DNA of 64,000 bases from Gracilaria domingensis (GCA_022539475.1 VCMS01000181.1:1-64000), one strand, 5' to 3'; shown: positions 41,768 to 53,484, counted from the stretch's first letter. Program-made: numbers and translations. The notes: a model not told the origin generated them from the letters alone.

Positions 41768-42641
41768 TTATGGTGAGCAGTTGTACTGCTGCAGCAGCAA
41801 AAATGACGTATTCACCAATGCCCCCCGTAATTTAGTAGCGGGGGGCAATGGCAGTGCAACGTTGTCCAACATCTCGAGCACCACAGCTAGCTTCGCCGCC
41901 GCTTGCGCGGCAGTCACTTCGCCATCGGCATCGGAAGCCAGTGACTTGCGAATCATCTCTCGCTCAAACCGCTTCATCCACTTGTCGTTCCCAAGCTCGG
42001 CACCACGCAGCGGGTAGTTCACGCTTTGACCTCGTGAGTCGCGTATCACACCTCGTGCATCCAGCGTCCCTTGACACCACGCATGCCGGCAGCACACAGC
42101 CGGCAGGTTTCCGTCCGTACGCAAGCGGTCTTCGCGCGTCTCAGCTGCACCTTTTGCCTTGATAGCTTTGATGAACACCAACGTTTGTAACAAAGATCGA
42201 AATCCATTTGCCGCTTTCGGCCATGGAAGCGTTCGCGGTCTCCAAACAGTCGAACACCACCATAAGCCATGACCTAAGAAGACGACCTCGAGATGCCGCG
42301 GGGATTGCATAGAAACCGTCGTCGAAACTTTATTTAGCTAGTGGCTCAGGTGTTCCGTTATCCTGAGGAAGCCTTCATCACGGTTGATCTTCGTCGTACT
42401 TCGTGCATGGTGTGCAACATACGTCGAACATCAAACGGGTGCCCCAAGTGCTTTGTTTGCATACGTGGTATCCAGTACTGCCGAGGTATCCAGCCGCGAT
42501 TTATGCCATACATGTCCGGATAGAATACCGCCGATTCAGCTGACATGCCACGCTCATCGGGACGGTGACGCCGCCCGGAGCATGCACGAACCAGCGCTCC
42601 TTCAGCGCAGAACAACGCTCCAGAACTGCCCACATCGCTTG
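41768..42641 (-). other. Possible remnant of an unknown protein gene
   Basis: Two minus-strand frames, 42641-42358 and 42310-41768, have coding-like composition (for example FYPDMYGINRGWIPRQYW and LGNDKWMKRFEREM) but lie in different frames and match nothing I know. The first abuts the truncated catalase end. They could be a single broken gene that joined the catalase by rearrangement. Confidence 0.35.
41819..41847. other. Perfect 9-bp hairpin, GC-rich
   Basis: TGCCCCCCG and CGGGGGGCA flank an 11-base AT-rich loop. It could act as a structural element, or be chance in coding-like sequence. Confidence 0.5.
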
Positions 42642-43625
42642 TCACCGATGCTGTTCTGTGAGCTCCGAAGGCTCTACCGCTGCTGGGAGGAAGTTTCCAG
42701 GGTCGAACGTAGATTGCTCTGAGAAGATGTGGAAGTTCGCCGGGATTCGATCAAGCAAAATCTTGCCGATTGGCGTGAAAGGGAACTGATGTACAGGCCA
42801 CTCCTTTGTCGCATCGAGGGGATTGAACTCAAAGTCGTCAAGCTGTTCCGGTTTCATGGTCTGAATGGCCAGCTCCCATGACGGGAAATCCTTCCGTTCA
42901 ATAGCGTCGTGGAGATCCTTCGTAGCGCGGCTGAGACTCTCAGACTGAATGCGTGCCGCCTCTTTGCGAGTAAGGTTTCGAACACCTTGATTGGTGAACC
43001 ACCGGAACTTCACATATGTGACCTCCCGATTCTTATTAACAAACTTGAAAGCATGCACAGAGTTTCCATCCATGAACCGATAGGAAGCCGGAATGCCAAG
43101 GTCCGAATACACGTGAGTGAGCATGTTGGTGGCCATTCCGCCCAATGCGGAGAAGAAATCGAAGAAACGGTTCGGGTCCTGCAGGTTTGTGACCGGATCG
43201 GGCTTCAAGCTGTCCACCATATCCGGGAACTTAATGGCATCGCGAATGAAGAAGACCGGCAAGTTGTTTCCGACCAGATCCCAAGTTCCCTCCTCCGTCT
43301 TGAATTTGATCGCAAACCCTCTCGGATCTCTGACGGTCTCCGGCGAGTCTTTTCCATGGATCACAGTTGAAAAGAGGACAAACACTTCTGTCTTGGCTTT
43401 GGTCTTGAAAACTTTCGCTCTCGTAAGATGAGCCAGGGATTCATACGGCTGGAAACAGCCGTGAGCACCTGCTTCTCTTCCGTGTACAACTCGTTCTGGG
43501 ATGCGTTCATGATTGAGACGGCGGACCTTTTCCAGCATGTAGATATCTTGAAGAAGAACAGGACCGTTAAGAGATGCTGTCTACGAGTGCTGGTTAGATC
43601 CGGCATATCGTCCGGTCTCCCCCGT
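42642..43625 (-). pseudogene. Monofunctional heme catalase, 3'-truncated and with an early stop
   Basis: The frame encodes the catalase barrel: GPVLLQDIYMLEK, then RIPERVVHGREAGAHG with the distal catalytic His, FSTVIHGKDSPETVRDPRGF, DLVGNNLPVFFIRDAIKFPD with the catalytic Asn, and the SWELAIQTM to PLDATKEWP region. It ends near the FDPGNFLP segment, before the proximal heme-ligand Tyr of the FSYxDT motif, which is absent downstream. Upstream, homology continues through an in-frame TAG at 43581-43583. Residue pattern fits clade 1 (plant/bacterial small-subunit) catalases. Without the Tyr ligand and C-terminal helices it cannot be a normal catalase. Confidence 0.9.
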
Positions 43626-44759
43626 AAGAATCTGATGCCCTGCGCATACATGAACCATAATGGCAAGGAATAAGCATCTCGGGAACCTCATGGCGATGCG
43701 ATACATGCTGTAGATATTCAACGCTGAAGACTGCGACCGATGGCGATTTACGATGGGTATGGAGCTGGTTTGTCCTGAGTACGACGTTTGATTGACGGCG
43801 CGCTAGTCGTCTGTGTCTTAAGAGTACGATTTGGGTTTCCAGATTGGGGACTAGCGCGCTTCTGGGTTGCTTTCGATGCCTGCTTACAAGGCTTGGTTCC
43901 ATCTAGAGTAGCGTTTCTGCGTGAAAGTGCAGAACAGGGTGACCTGTTTCCTTTTCAGGATCACTCTAGCAGAACCGGGTTCCCTTGCACCCAGCCCAAA
44001 CCAGTGAGTGGAACTCCACTTCAGGAATCATTAACGCGAACGTCCACGGCTTACAGATTGATACTTATCAGCACCACACGAGCGAGAATAGATGTATCTA
44101 ACTTGTAAGGGTGAACGAATCGAAGGGTAGAGTGACGTGGCTGCCGGACGGAGAAGGAGTGGAAGTGGACAGTTTCTCGTGAGAGAATCGGGGTTCGGTC
44201 GTGGCGTTGACGTATCGCGCTTCAAAGCGCGCAAGTGTTTGGTGCTTACATCTTGTCCTCGAATGCGCACGAAGTTTAAGCGGCGACATGGGACAAGGCG
44301 AGAACATGCTTGAAACAAAATGGGTTGCTGTACATTGGCAATGTCGTTCCAAGAGGACCACTGTACTTCTTCCTCTCGTGGAATTGGGATGACTATGGAT
44401 GTATTTCTATCCACATATGACAGAATTTGTCGAGGAGCGTGGAGAGCATGCACAATTCAATGACTTCGCGAAGGAGAAAAGCAAGGAGCAAAGGACATTT
44501 TGAATTACTTCGAAGTGGTGTGCAGTGCGGGAACAAATACCACGAAGGTAACACGCCCAGTACCACCCGTGTTTGACGTTGAAGAGATATATTATCAAGT
44601 CTGCAAGTCATGTTGTCACGCAGATGGTTATCGCCATATAATGAATGGATAGGATCGGATCGGAAAGCTGGCTGAGTTAATTCCTTGCAAAGACTCATCT
44701 TTGAAAGAGGAAGAGACAGCAGTGGTAAACCCACTCTGACCATGACTGTAACGAGCAAG
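43626..44759. other. Gap between catalase and multicopper oxidase remnants
   Basis: Only short overlapping frames on both strands. Nothing recognisable. Confidence 0.45.
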
Positions 44760-47700
44760 TCAGCTGACCCTCATGCACAACTTCATTCCACCGACAACAT
44801 GATCTGCAACTTTGCAGATGATCGGCCACTTTCCTGTGTTCACTGCTTTCACATCCACAGTCTCCGCATTGAACGGCATGATCTGCACTCCATTTGCCGC
44901 GTTTCCCCTGTAAACTGTCCTTTGCACAATCTGACCCATCCAAACCGGCGAATGCATTGATGCCTCGCTGCCGTATCCAAACACGTAGAAGCGGATAACC
45001 GACGGAGCCTTCGCTCTAATCAGCGGATTGTTGCCGTACAGGTACCCGTTGATACTATGCATAGCATTGCTTTCCAACCAATCCTCATCTTCCGCCAGCT
45101 GCTCCAGAAGCGCCGATGTGGCATTGCCCGCGTTCAACGCAAACTTTTGCAAGCTTCTCCGAATCAGCGGCGAATCATTCTCTCTAAAGATTTGGAGAAG
45201 CAACGGGTACGCTCTTCTCGTGCCCTTGGGTAGCCTGCTTCGCTTTCGCAATCGACCATGCTTTGTCACAGCAATGACGCCAGTTAGGCCCGCCGCAGTG
45301 TGAGAAATAGGGTCCACGGAGGAATAGTAGACATACGGCACAGCATTAAGATCCGACCTCGAAGGACCTGCCTCGCGTCTCACGCGGAAGAGATAGGTCA
45401 CCCTATCGGCGGGAGAAACTGCTAACGCACCTGCAGAAGTAGAATTGAGCAGCTCCAGACCAACAAAATTGATATTAGTACTGAAGCGCAAGTTGTTTTG
45501 GAACACAATTCGAACAACTTCTCCAACCTCAAAATGCAGTAGAAGACCAACCACGCCGGAGAAGGAGCGCTTTCCGCCGCCCTTTAGACGGGAGAATGTA
45601 GCATCACGATACTCTCGATAAACGGCCTTGATATAACGCGAGCCGGGCGTAACTGGGCCAGGTTCCGTAAAGACCAGTTCGTCTTCGCCGAAAGGGTCGC
45701 CAGTGCACCCATCTCTTCCGAGAGGTGCGTAGTCCCAGTCGATCTCATCCGCCGCAATGTAGTGCGTGACATCAACATCCTCGAGATCGACCACCACTGA
45801 TGTTGACACGTTACCCTTGGTACCAACGAAATATAAGGCCTTCATGCCCGCGATGATGTGGTCATTCACATTGCACCGCAGTTCGTTCAATCCCGTATGG
45901 CGCGGGAACACGAGAGCGCTAGAAAAAGAGCCCGCAAGTAGGGCACCAGAGCCGCGGCTGGCCTTGACATCGAGCTGCAACACCTCGTTCCCAATCATGG
46001 GTGTATGCAGGTCCACTGTCGCAAAGAAGTTCTCACGCAAGAAAGGGGTTAACAGGTTGACAAAGAAGAAAGAACGCATACGCCGCGCTGTTGCTGGAAA
46101 AGAGGAAGCGTACCTTCCGTCCCCAACGTGTAGAAGTAGAAGCGCGTTGGTTGTCCCTGAGAGAGGGTGATGAGCGTCCCGTTGCAGTAGACATACCCAT
46201 TGATAGAGTGCATCAAGTTGGACTCTTGAAAGTCCTCGTTCTCCATCAGCTCGTGCGGCTCTTCGGCTGAAAGCCGTCTGTTCGCCTTGCCCCTCAACAC
46301 ATTCTCCTCAAAATGAAAGCTCTCAGCTTCATTCATGACGCTCATGTGCAAGGACACCTCCCTCGTGCCGTCCGACGGCAGCAAAGTGTGCTCATCAAAC
46401 GCGGCGTCGTTCGCCACCACGACAATGGCGCCAAACAGCCCAGCATACGTATCTAAGATCTGTTGCGGCTGTGATAGATCTACAGCTTGGTGTGCTGCCG
46501 CTCCCCCGGGCTCGGCCCCGCGCGCTCCGGCACCTGCCTGAGGTAGGTATAGCTGCCACCCGGCGCGACGCGGTCGTCGCGCTTCTGGTCGCGCGACGTG
46601 CCGTCGTTGTACGGCGCGCCCTCGTTGGCCTTGTCATACAGCACGCCGTGCGGGTGCATGGACACCGTGACCGACGCGCGATTGAGGAAATGAATCACAA
46701 TCTCCTCGCCAAGGCGCGCGCGCAGCACGTGGCCCAATAGCCCGAGGTGCTCGTGGTCGGCGTCGCGCGCCACGCGCTCCGAGAAGGTGCGGTCGGTGTA
46801 CTGCACGTAGCGCGACTTACGGTAATTTGAGCCGATGGCCGACGCGGTGACGTTGGCAGCCAGCCGGATCTCGAAGGCGTGATCCACAAAGATACGCTCG
46901 TCCTCGCCGAACGGCTTGCGGTCGCAGCGGTTGCGCGCGCGCGGCGCGTAGTCGCACTGCACGTCTTCCGCCTGCACGTAGTACACGCGCCGTCTGCTCG
47001 GCACGAACGGCGTTGTCTTGTCGCGCTCGTCGGCGGTAGGCCGCACGGAGAGCAGCGCCTCCATGCCGGCGTGCAGGTGGTCGTTGACGTGGCAGTGGAA
47101 CAGTCATTCGCCCACGTTATCCGGCACGAGCTCCAGCGTGGCCGTGGAGCCCGGCAGCAAGCGCACCGAATCGGCGTGCTCGCCCCCCGCAGAGACGCCC
47201 ACCAGGCCGTGCAGGTGCGCGGTGTGCACGTCCACCTCGTTGCCCAAGGCGCCCAGGTACAGGCGCGAGCGCTGGCTCTCCACCAGCTCGAAGCGCGGCA
47301 GCGCGCAGAACACGCGGCCGTTGACGGAGTGCATGAGGTTGCCCTCGCGCTCGTCGCCCCGCTCGCCGCCCACGTTCTCGTCGCCCACCCACAGCACGGC
47401 GAACAGCTCGCGGCGCACGCGCGTGGGTGTGGCGCGGCGCGACAGCGCGCCGCGGCGGTACACGACGGCGGGCCCCAGCAGCCCGCGGTACGCGGCGGCG
47501 GCGCCGTCCGGCGCGCGGCCGCGCAGCGTAGCGCGGTACAGCAGCATGCGCGCGTAGGCGCTTGCGCGCGGCGCAGGCGCCGCCGCGCGCGTGACGCGGA
47601 ACTCGAGGCGCACCACCTGCCGCGGGCGGCGCAGCAGCGCGTGCGGCCCCACGCGGCGCAGCCCGTGCAGCTGGAAGCCGATCGAGAACAGGCCGCGCTG

Positions 47701-48126
47701 GCCGCGCGCAGCGGGCGGCGCGCGCAGCACGACGACGAGGCGGTCGCCGACGGCGGCGCACAGCGCGGGGCCCAGCAGCGCGAGGTGCTGCTCGCGGCGC
47801 GCGCGCGGCAGGCGCGCCGAGAAGGTGGCGGCGTAGCGGCGGAACACGAGCTTGTCGTACGCGGAGGTGGGCGCGAAGCGGCGGTGGCCGGCGGCGCCGC
47901 CGGCGGCGCCGCCCACGAAGAGGCGCTGGTCGGGCGCGAGCGGCGCGCCCGTGCAGCGATCGAGCGCGCGCGGCGGCGGGTAGTAGTCCCAGCGCGCGCG
48001 CTCGATGGACAGGTGCACGACGCGCGTGCGCGTGGCCGCGCGCGCGGCGAGCGGCGCGAGCAGCGCGAGCACGAGCGCGAGGTGCGCGGCGGGGAGGCGG
48101 CGGCGGCGGCGGCGCGCGGGCGTCAT
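44760..48126 (-). pseudogene. Six-domain ceruloplasmin/hephaestin-type multicopper oxidase, broken
   Basis: An ATG at 48126 starts a basic n-region plus hydrophobic core ending AARA, a clear signal peptide. Three repeats of a two-domain unit follow, each with a WDYxP start, an SxNLMHSVNG-like motif and an xNDHxxxGM end. Units cover about 48050-47090, 47089-46015 and 46014-44760. Domain 2 has HTAHLHG and FHCHVNDH, domain 3 has HPHGV and IYHSR; the equivalent sites in domains 1 and 4-6 are mostly lost (for example WPIICK in place of WxxHCH). Lesions are a TGA at 47104-47106 and a TAG at 46480-46482, both where the family has Trp, and a frameshift near 46465. A 98-base intron lies at 46016-46113. 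The family oxidises Fe2+ with O2 outside the cell. Confidence 0.88.
46016..46113 (-). other. Intron in the multicopper oxidase gene
   Basis: GTACGC donor, GCGACAG acceptor, 98 bases, phase 1 on both sides. Removal restores the family-typical GTE-VDLHT sequence. Confidence 0.75.
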
Positions 48127-49796
48127 GGCGGCGGTCGATGCGCGGCGCGCGGCGCGGGCGGCGTGGCGATGCGGCGATGCGGCGGCGGCATCGCGGCAGA
48201 CCGACTCGCGAGCGCACGCGCGCGCGTGGTGAGCGCTCGCGCGACAGCGGCAGATGGCGCCCGCGCCCCCCTCGGACGCTGCCCCGCCGCGGTGTGACGT
48301 CAACGCGCGGCGGCACCAAGTCGGTGCGAATTCGCGCGCCACTTTGGCGCCGTAACTCGACAACTCATAATATTATTGAACTGAGGACTGTAAGGGGTAC
48401 GTGTACACGCCATGCTTCAATTCGGCGCTCACGATTCCCAAACGCACCACCGCTGCCCATTACAATTGAAGAGCGCAGTACCAAAGGTAGACAACGACGG
48501 TATCATATTAAATGGATTTGCCACCCTGGCAATGTCATTGCTCGTCGGTGCAAACTACACCTGTTACTTCCATTGCGTTTCACGTCTCCTTGCGTTGGTC
48601 AAAAGCTTTTGAACGTCACAACCTTCTGGCCAAGTGCTTTTGTAAACATGTACTTTTGCATATTTTGACCAAAAGATCAACCACCAGCAGTCATCGAACA
48701 AAACTTTTCATCCAACTTCTACAAGTATCTACGCCACTTAGGGCATTTGCGTCCATATGATAACGCCACCAACCAAATGCGCCCAAATCTCTTCAACCGT
48801 TCCATGTCCTATCGTAGATGAAACCTGCTTACAACTTCAACCATGTTTTGTGCAGAAGGAACATCGCGAGGCCATCGTTAAACGTGGCGGAAAAGCAACC
48901 TTATTTCCATCGGCTTGGACAGCTTCAACAATCGCTCAACTTGGAGAGCACCAACCGCAAGCGGAGCTTGCAGCGCTCTGAATGTACACGTAGAAGAGGC
49001 TCTTCGATAACCCAAACCATGCTTCGAAGCATACAAATATGGCAGCTCTTGCGCCTATGAAACACTCTGCAGGAGTCTTGCTCCATTCTCCTCACAGCAC
49101 AACGTTTTCAGAGAAATCGTCGTCGATGCGGAAAAGTAAACGTAATACAAGCGATGAGGGAACAGCTCATCCATCCAACATTGCGTTGTGTGCGCAAGCA
49201 AAGGCAGAAATGTATCGTTGCTGTTGCGCTTGAAGCTATAATAGCAACGTGGCGAACGCTGTCGATATGTTATGGCATGTGAAGTATCCAATTTCTTGTG
49301 TGAGACCAAATGTCTCTATAGCTGTTGCGCCACGGGAGAGGGAGCTCGCTGTTTCTGTGGTGCATGACGTGATTCAAATTGATGACACTGCTATCGCCCT
49401 CCCGGTTACCGTCACCTCACTCTTGATGCTCCTGCCACGACGTTTTCCTCCTCGATGGAGCAACACAGGCAGCGCTGTAATGCCCTGATAACAAACGCTG
49501 GCAAAGGCCATCGCTGCATCCTCCGTCAAGAGGGATTGAGGAGATGATGAGCAACAGGGTGCCTAGAAATCGTACGCCTTGAGTTTACTGGAGACAGTGC
49601 CAAGCAGCTAAAAACACGCAAGTCGCGTGACGGAGATAATGCCCAACAACGAGCTACGGCAAGTGGTGCGTGACGCGCAGACCCGGCGCGCGCCCGATCT
49701 AACCGGCGGGGAGGCAAGACGCGTTAGGGTTGCGGCGCCACGATGACAAGACGCGCTGTCGGCGCGCTCATACACGGCCGCGCCTTTGACGAACGC
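48127..49796. other. Upstream region of the oxidase and gap
   Basis: The first 230 bases are very GC-rich and continue the composition of the oxidase 5' half. The rest drops to average GC and holds only short frames. No gene supported. Confidence 0.45.
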
Positions 49797-50832
49797 TCAG
49801 CCGCGCGACTGGCTGACGACCAGCGCCACCACGAGCACAAACACCTGCACCACGAGGCCGACCACGAAGCCGACGCAGAACGAGTACAGCCGCTGCCGCC
49901 TCTTGAGGCCGCCCATCTTGGCGCAGCACCGCGTGGTGGCCAGCACGGCGCCCGCCCAGCACGGCAGCGCCGCCACGCCCGCCAGCACGCCCACCACGAA
50001 GCCGGCGCAGCCGTACGCGCCCACGTCCGCGATGGACAGAGGCGCGGCCGTGTCGGCCGCGTCGCCGCCGGCCTCCACGTCGCGGCGCCGCGGGCGCTGC
50101 GCGCTCAGCAGCCGGCGGTCGGCGCTCGGCAGCCGCGACGGGTGCTTGGTGGGCGGCAGCGTGCGCCCGCGCGACGACGGCCGCCGCGAGCTGGAGTCGG
50201 TGTCGTGCTGGTAGCCGTCATCGCCCGCGTCATCCAGCGCAGAGCCCCACGCAGACGGCCAGCCGCCTGGCTGCTCGCGCTGCTTGTCACCAGCGCGGCT
50301 GGCGGGCGGCGACGCCGGAGACGCCGGCGCGTCATTCCAGTTGGAGACGAAGGCGCGTGACGGCGTGAGCTCACTGTCAGCTTTGCTGTCTGCTTTGCGC
50401 TTGTCGCCATTGCTCCAGCCATCTTCTTTCTCGGCGTCACCATTGATCTTGTCGTCGTCATTGTCCTTGTCGGCCCTGTTCTTGTCAGCCTTGTTCTTGT
50501 CACTCTTGTCCTTGCCGGCCTTGTCGCGGTCCCTGTCCGCAGTCGGTTCCGCCGGCGCCGACTGCTGCCACGCGTCTCGGTCGCGATCCTCTGGCAAGGA
50601 AGTACACCAGCCGGGCGCGCTCGGCTCACTGCGCTCGTCCGGCGCGAAGCTTCAGCCGTCCGGCGCCGGCCGCGTCTTGCGCGCGTTCTCGCGCCGGTTG
50701 GACGCGCCGCTGCTCGCGCGCAGCGACGACCAGCCGCGACCAAACTCTGACGTGTCGTCGTCGTCGTCGTCAGGCGGCGCGGCGTGCGATATGTTGGGAC
50801 TGGACAGCGCAGACGAACTGCAGGTGCTGGCC
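49797..50832 (-). CDS. Hydrophilic protein with two C-terminal membrane segments, unknown
   Basis: From an Asp-rich N-terminal part near 50770 the frame runs through one in-frame TGA near 50652, then a long Asp/Lys/Arg-rich repeat-like stretch (DKNKADKNRADKD, 50560-50440), a Ser/Pro/Arg-rich linker, and two hydrophobic segments (about 50000-49940 and 49870-49800) separated by a basic Cys/Arg/Lys loop. Topology suggests a tail-anchored hairpin with a charged cytosolic domain. The start codon is unclear because the frame runs back into the end of leuA on the same strand. GC is high, as in the oxidase 5' half. No family recognised. Confidence 0.5.
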
Positions 50833-52665
50833 CTATACACTTCCGAATTGCGGGTGAATCGGTTGCGGTTGCTCCCGAGAGAGTTGACAACGATTAATGG
50901 CATTAACAGAAGCCTGTGCAGAAGCGACAACAACGTCTGTGTTCACGGAGAAACCAGTGTATTGAAGTCCGTTAAAGCCATCGGTTACTCTCACGGCCAC
51001 TTCTCCAAGAGCATCTATTCCTTCCGTAACAGACCTGACTTTGAACTCCTGAAGGTTTACGTCAACTTTGCCCTGGACAACTGTGTTGATAGCATTAAAT
51101 GCAGCATCAACTGGACCGGTTCCAGTTGAGGACATCGTGAGTTCATCTTCAGTTTCAGCAAACTGTAAGGTTACTGTTGCTGTTGGGATACAGTGGTCAC
51201 CGCATTGTACTTGAATGCGACGAAGTTGGACCACTTGTGGAACGTGGCGTACCTCATCGTTGACTAGAGATTCAATGTCCGCCTCTGAGACCACCTTCTT
51301 CTTGTCTGCTAGATCTTTGAATCTCCGGAAAGCTCGTTCTACTTCTTCCTTATTTACATCGTACCCAATGTGCTGAAGACGTTTCTTGAACGCGTGACGT
51401 CCTGAGTGCTTGCCGAGAACAATAAGATTTTCGGACAAACCGATCGAACGAGCATCCATAATCTCATATGTCTGCCTATGCTTCAGCACGCCGTCCTGAT
51501 GTATTCCACTTTCATGCGCAAATGCATTTGCCCCAACGATTGCTTTGTTCGGCTGCACCATTAGTCCAGTGAGGTTGGATACCATTCTTGAGGTGTTGTA
51601 AATTTCAGTATGTTCAATGTTCGTAATTGGTGCTTCGCTTTCTTCTGGTCTTCCTAGACGAGAATTGTAATAGCGACGACGTACGTGAAGGGCCATCACC
51701 ACTTCTTCCAGGGAAGCATTTCCCGCGCGTTCGCCAATACCATTGATTGTCACTTCCATCTGCCTGGCTCCGTTCTCTACCGCACACAGAAAGTTGGCAA
51801 CTGCCATTCCAAGATCATCATGACCGTGTACCGAAATGGTGACATTGTCTAGTCCATGTACGTTTTCCCGAAGGTACCTTATCAAATAACCGAACTCAGC
51901 TGGAGTGGTATAACCGACGGTATCAGGCACGTTAATGGTGGTAGCTCCAGCCTCTATAGCGCGCGTGAACACCTGACAAAGAAACTCAGGATCGGAGCGA
52001 ATAGCATCCTCTGCAGAGAACTCTACATCTTTGCAAAGGCTTCTGGCGTAGGTGACCATCTTCGTAGTAATCTCAAGAACTTCCTCTCTGGTCTTCTTCA
52101 GTTTGTGTGCCATATGCAGATCGGACGTCGCAATAAATGTATGAATCCTTGGGAAACCAGCATACTTGATGGCCTCGTAACATCTTGATATATCTTTCTC
52201 TAGCGCACGGGCGAGGCCGCAGATGATCGGAGGATTCTCGGAATTCCCAGTCTCCACTGCAATCGCTTTCACCGCTTCGAAATCACCATCTGACGCAATG
52301 GGGAACCCAGCTTCAATGATGTCAACTCCAAGCTTAGCAAGCTGCCGGGCAATGATCTTCTTTTCGTCCGCAGTGAGAGTGGCTCCGGGACTCTGTTCTC
52401 CATCGCAGAGTGTAGTATCAAATATCTTGACACGATCCGGGTCACGGCCTGTTGCCGTATCATGCTTCGTAGGAGTTCTCTTGGGAACTCTAGTTTCATT
52501 TGGAGCGGTTTGAGACTCTCTGGTAACAATCATTTGTAGTGGTTGCACAAGACGGCGACCAGCAAACATGCGCGGTCGGCGCACATCCATGGGGACGGCT
52601 TTGGTCCACATGGAACCGGAAGAGTTGAGGCTCACAATAGGGGAGACAAAGGTCGACTTCTTCAT
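50833..52665 (-). CDS. leuA: 2-isopropylmalate synthase, plastid-type
   Basis: The ATG at 52665 gives 610 residues with no intron. Residues 1-75 are a Ser/Thr/Arg-rich extension, likely a plastid transit peptide. The catalytic TIM barrel begins at residue 79 (VKIFDTTL) and has the metal ligands Asp83, the ISVHGHDD histidines and GIGERAGN Asn, plus the HESGIHQDG loop. The C-terminal regulatory LeuA domain (about 480-610, ending [20 protein letters not shown]) is complete, so leucine feedback is expected. It condenses acetyl-CoA with 2-oxoisovalerate in leucine synthesis. Residue 87 is Cys ([11 protein letters not shown]), where the family has a catalytic Arg. A decayed second copy lies upstream on the same strand. 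Confidence 0.95.
   Translation of the reverse strand: MKKSTFVSPIVSLNSSGSMWTKAVPMDVRRPRMFAGRRLVQPLQMIVTRESQTAPNETRVPKRTPTKHDTATGRDPDRVKIFDTTLCDGEQSPGATLTADEKKIIARQLAKLGVDIIEAGFPIASDGDFEAVKAIAVETGNSENPPIICGLARALEKDISRCYEAIKYAGFPRIHTFIATSDLHMAHKLKKTREEVLEITTKMVTYARSLCKDVEFSAEDAIRSDPEFLCQVFTRAIEAGATTINVPDTVGYTTPAEFGYLIRYLRENVHGLDNVTISVHGHDDLGMAVANFLCAVENGARQMEVTINGIGERAGNASLEEVVMALHVRRRYYNSRLGRPEESEAPITNIEHTEIYNTSRMVSNLTGLMVQPNKAIVGANAFAHESGIHQDGVLKHRQTYEIMDARSIGLSENLIVLGKHSGRHAFKKRLQHIGYDVNKEEVERAFRRFKDLADKKKVVSEADIESLVNDEVRHVPQVVQLRRIQVQCGDHCIPTATVTLQFAETEDELTMSSTGTGPVDAAFNAINTVVQGKVDVNLQEFKVRSVTEGIDALGEVAVRVTDGFNGLQYTGFSVNTDVVVASAQASVNAINRCQLSREQPQPIHPQFGSV
52405..52407 (-). other. Codon for Cys87 in place of the conserved catalytic Arg
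   Basis: The codon is TGC; the DTTLRDGEQ motif of this enzyme family expects Arg, for example CGC, one C-to-T change away. Confidence 0.85.
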
Positions 52666-52946
52666 GATTGAGACAACTGGATAGCACCGGCCTGGTAAAA
52701 AAGTTAGGAAGGTTCTTGCAGCCGACGTGTTTCAAGTGCTGGTGAACCAGTGCAGAGATAGTTACGGTGCTGTGGCTCTTTAGGGGACAGATATCTTTCT
52801 CCAAAATAAACAATGCCCTTACACAAGCGGGAGGAGTGCTATTGACTCCGTGATGGAGACGAAATAACTGTTTATATCTACAAAGCTGTGCGTACCCCTG
52901 TACACAATACGCAGCCATAGGCTATCGCACTCAATCCAAAAGGACC

Positions 52947-53015
52947 TTTTGGATGCAAAGCAGATCAGATACAGTACAACGCCGGCGACGTGGATGTGTT
53001 GGACCTCAAAGAAGC
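52947..53015 (+). repeat. Short dispersed repeat, copy 1
   Basis: About 95 percent identical to 58534-58597 with a 3-base insertion. In the second copy it forms the end of a reductase-like reading frame; here it is disconnected. Confidence 0.85.
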
Positions 53016-53283
53016 TGCTGCATGCGCAGGCACGCTCTCAGCACCGCCGAACCGTTCCGATCCATCCAATGCGCCCCCTGGAGGTGGATTTCAGATTCTT
53101 ATCAATGACAAACGCTGAAGCTCTGTACCAGCAATGCTTGGCTGGACAGTCCTCTTGGATTGACCTCCCACATATTATGACAAAGAAGGCGCGCAGCGTC
53201 GCGCAATTTATAAATCTCGCGACGCACGCTCAACCGATGGGTCTCGTTCGTTCGCTCATCGGATATGACATTGAAATAAAGGC

Positions 53284-53308
53284 TTCATTCATTCATTCAT
53301 TCATTTAT
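53284..53308 (+). repeat. (TTCA)n microsatellite
   Basis: Five to six perfect TTCA units directly after AATAAAGG. Confidence 0.85.
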
Positions 53309-53484
53309 ATGACATGGGGCGGCACGTGCTATCTGCGATTCATTTGCAACAAAGCCGGTTCCTATATTGGCAGCTTAAAACTCAAAGGATGGCAATCGAG
53401 TTTTTCTCGAAACAAACAGTTAACACTAGTAGGAAGGAAAAAAGCAATGAAAAACGCATGTGAAACGGGCTAAGTTCGATCTGG

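Larger units (their letters stand above)
52666..53469. other. Region between the two isopropylmalate synthase copies
   Basis: Contains a 69-base copy of a sequence also at 58534-58597 (see repeat) and, at 53272-53308, AATAAAGG followed by TTCATTCATTC repeats, which looks like the tail of a non-LTR retroelement. No gene supported. Confidence 0.5.

Noticed and set aside
46480..47106. Stop codons read as Trp (altered genetic code) in the oxidase
   Set aside because: One is TGA and one TAG, normal TGG is used throughout, a frameshift is also present, and leuA and other genes end normally.
46879..48297. Long plus-strand open frame (472 codons) antisense to the oxidase
   Set aside because: Ala/Arg/His-rich translation caused by GC-rich antisense sequence; the minus strand has a signal peptide and family motifs.
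49743..50360. Plus-strand frame opposite the two-TM gene
   Set aside because: Ala/Arg/His-rich shadow; the minus strand has convincing membrane segments and charged repeats.
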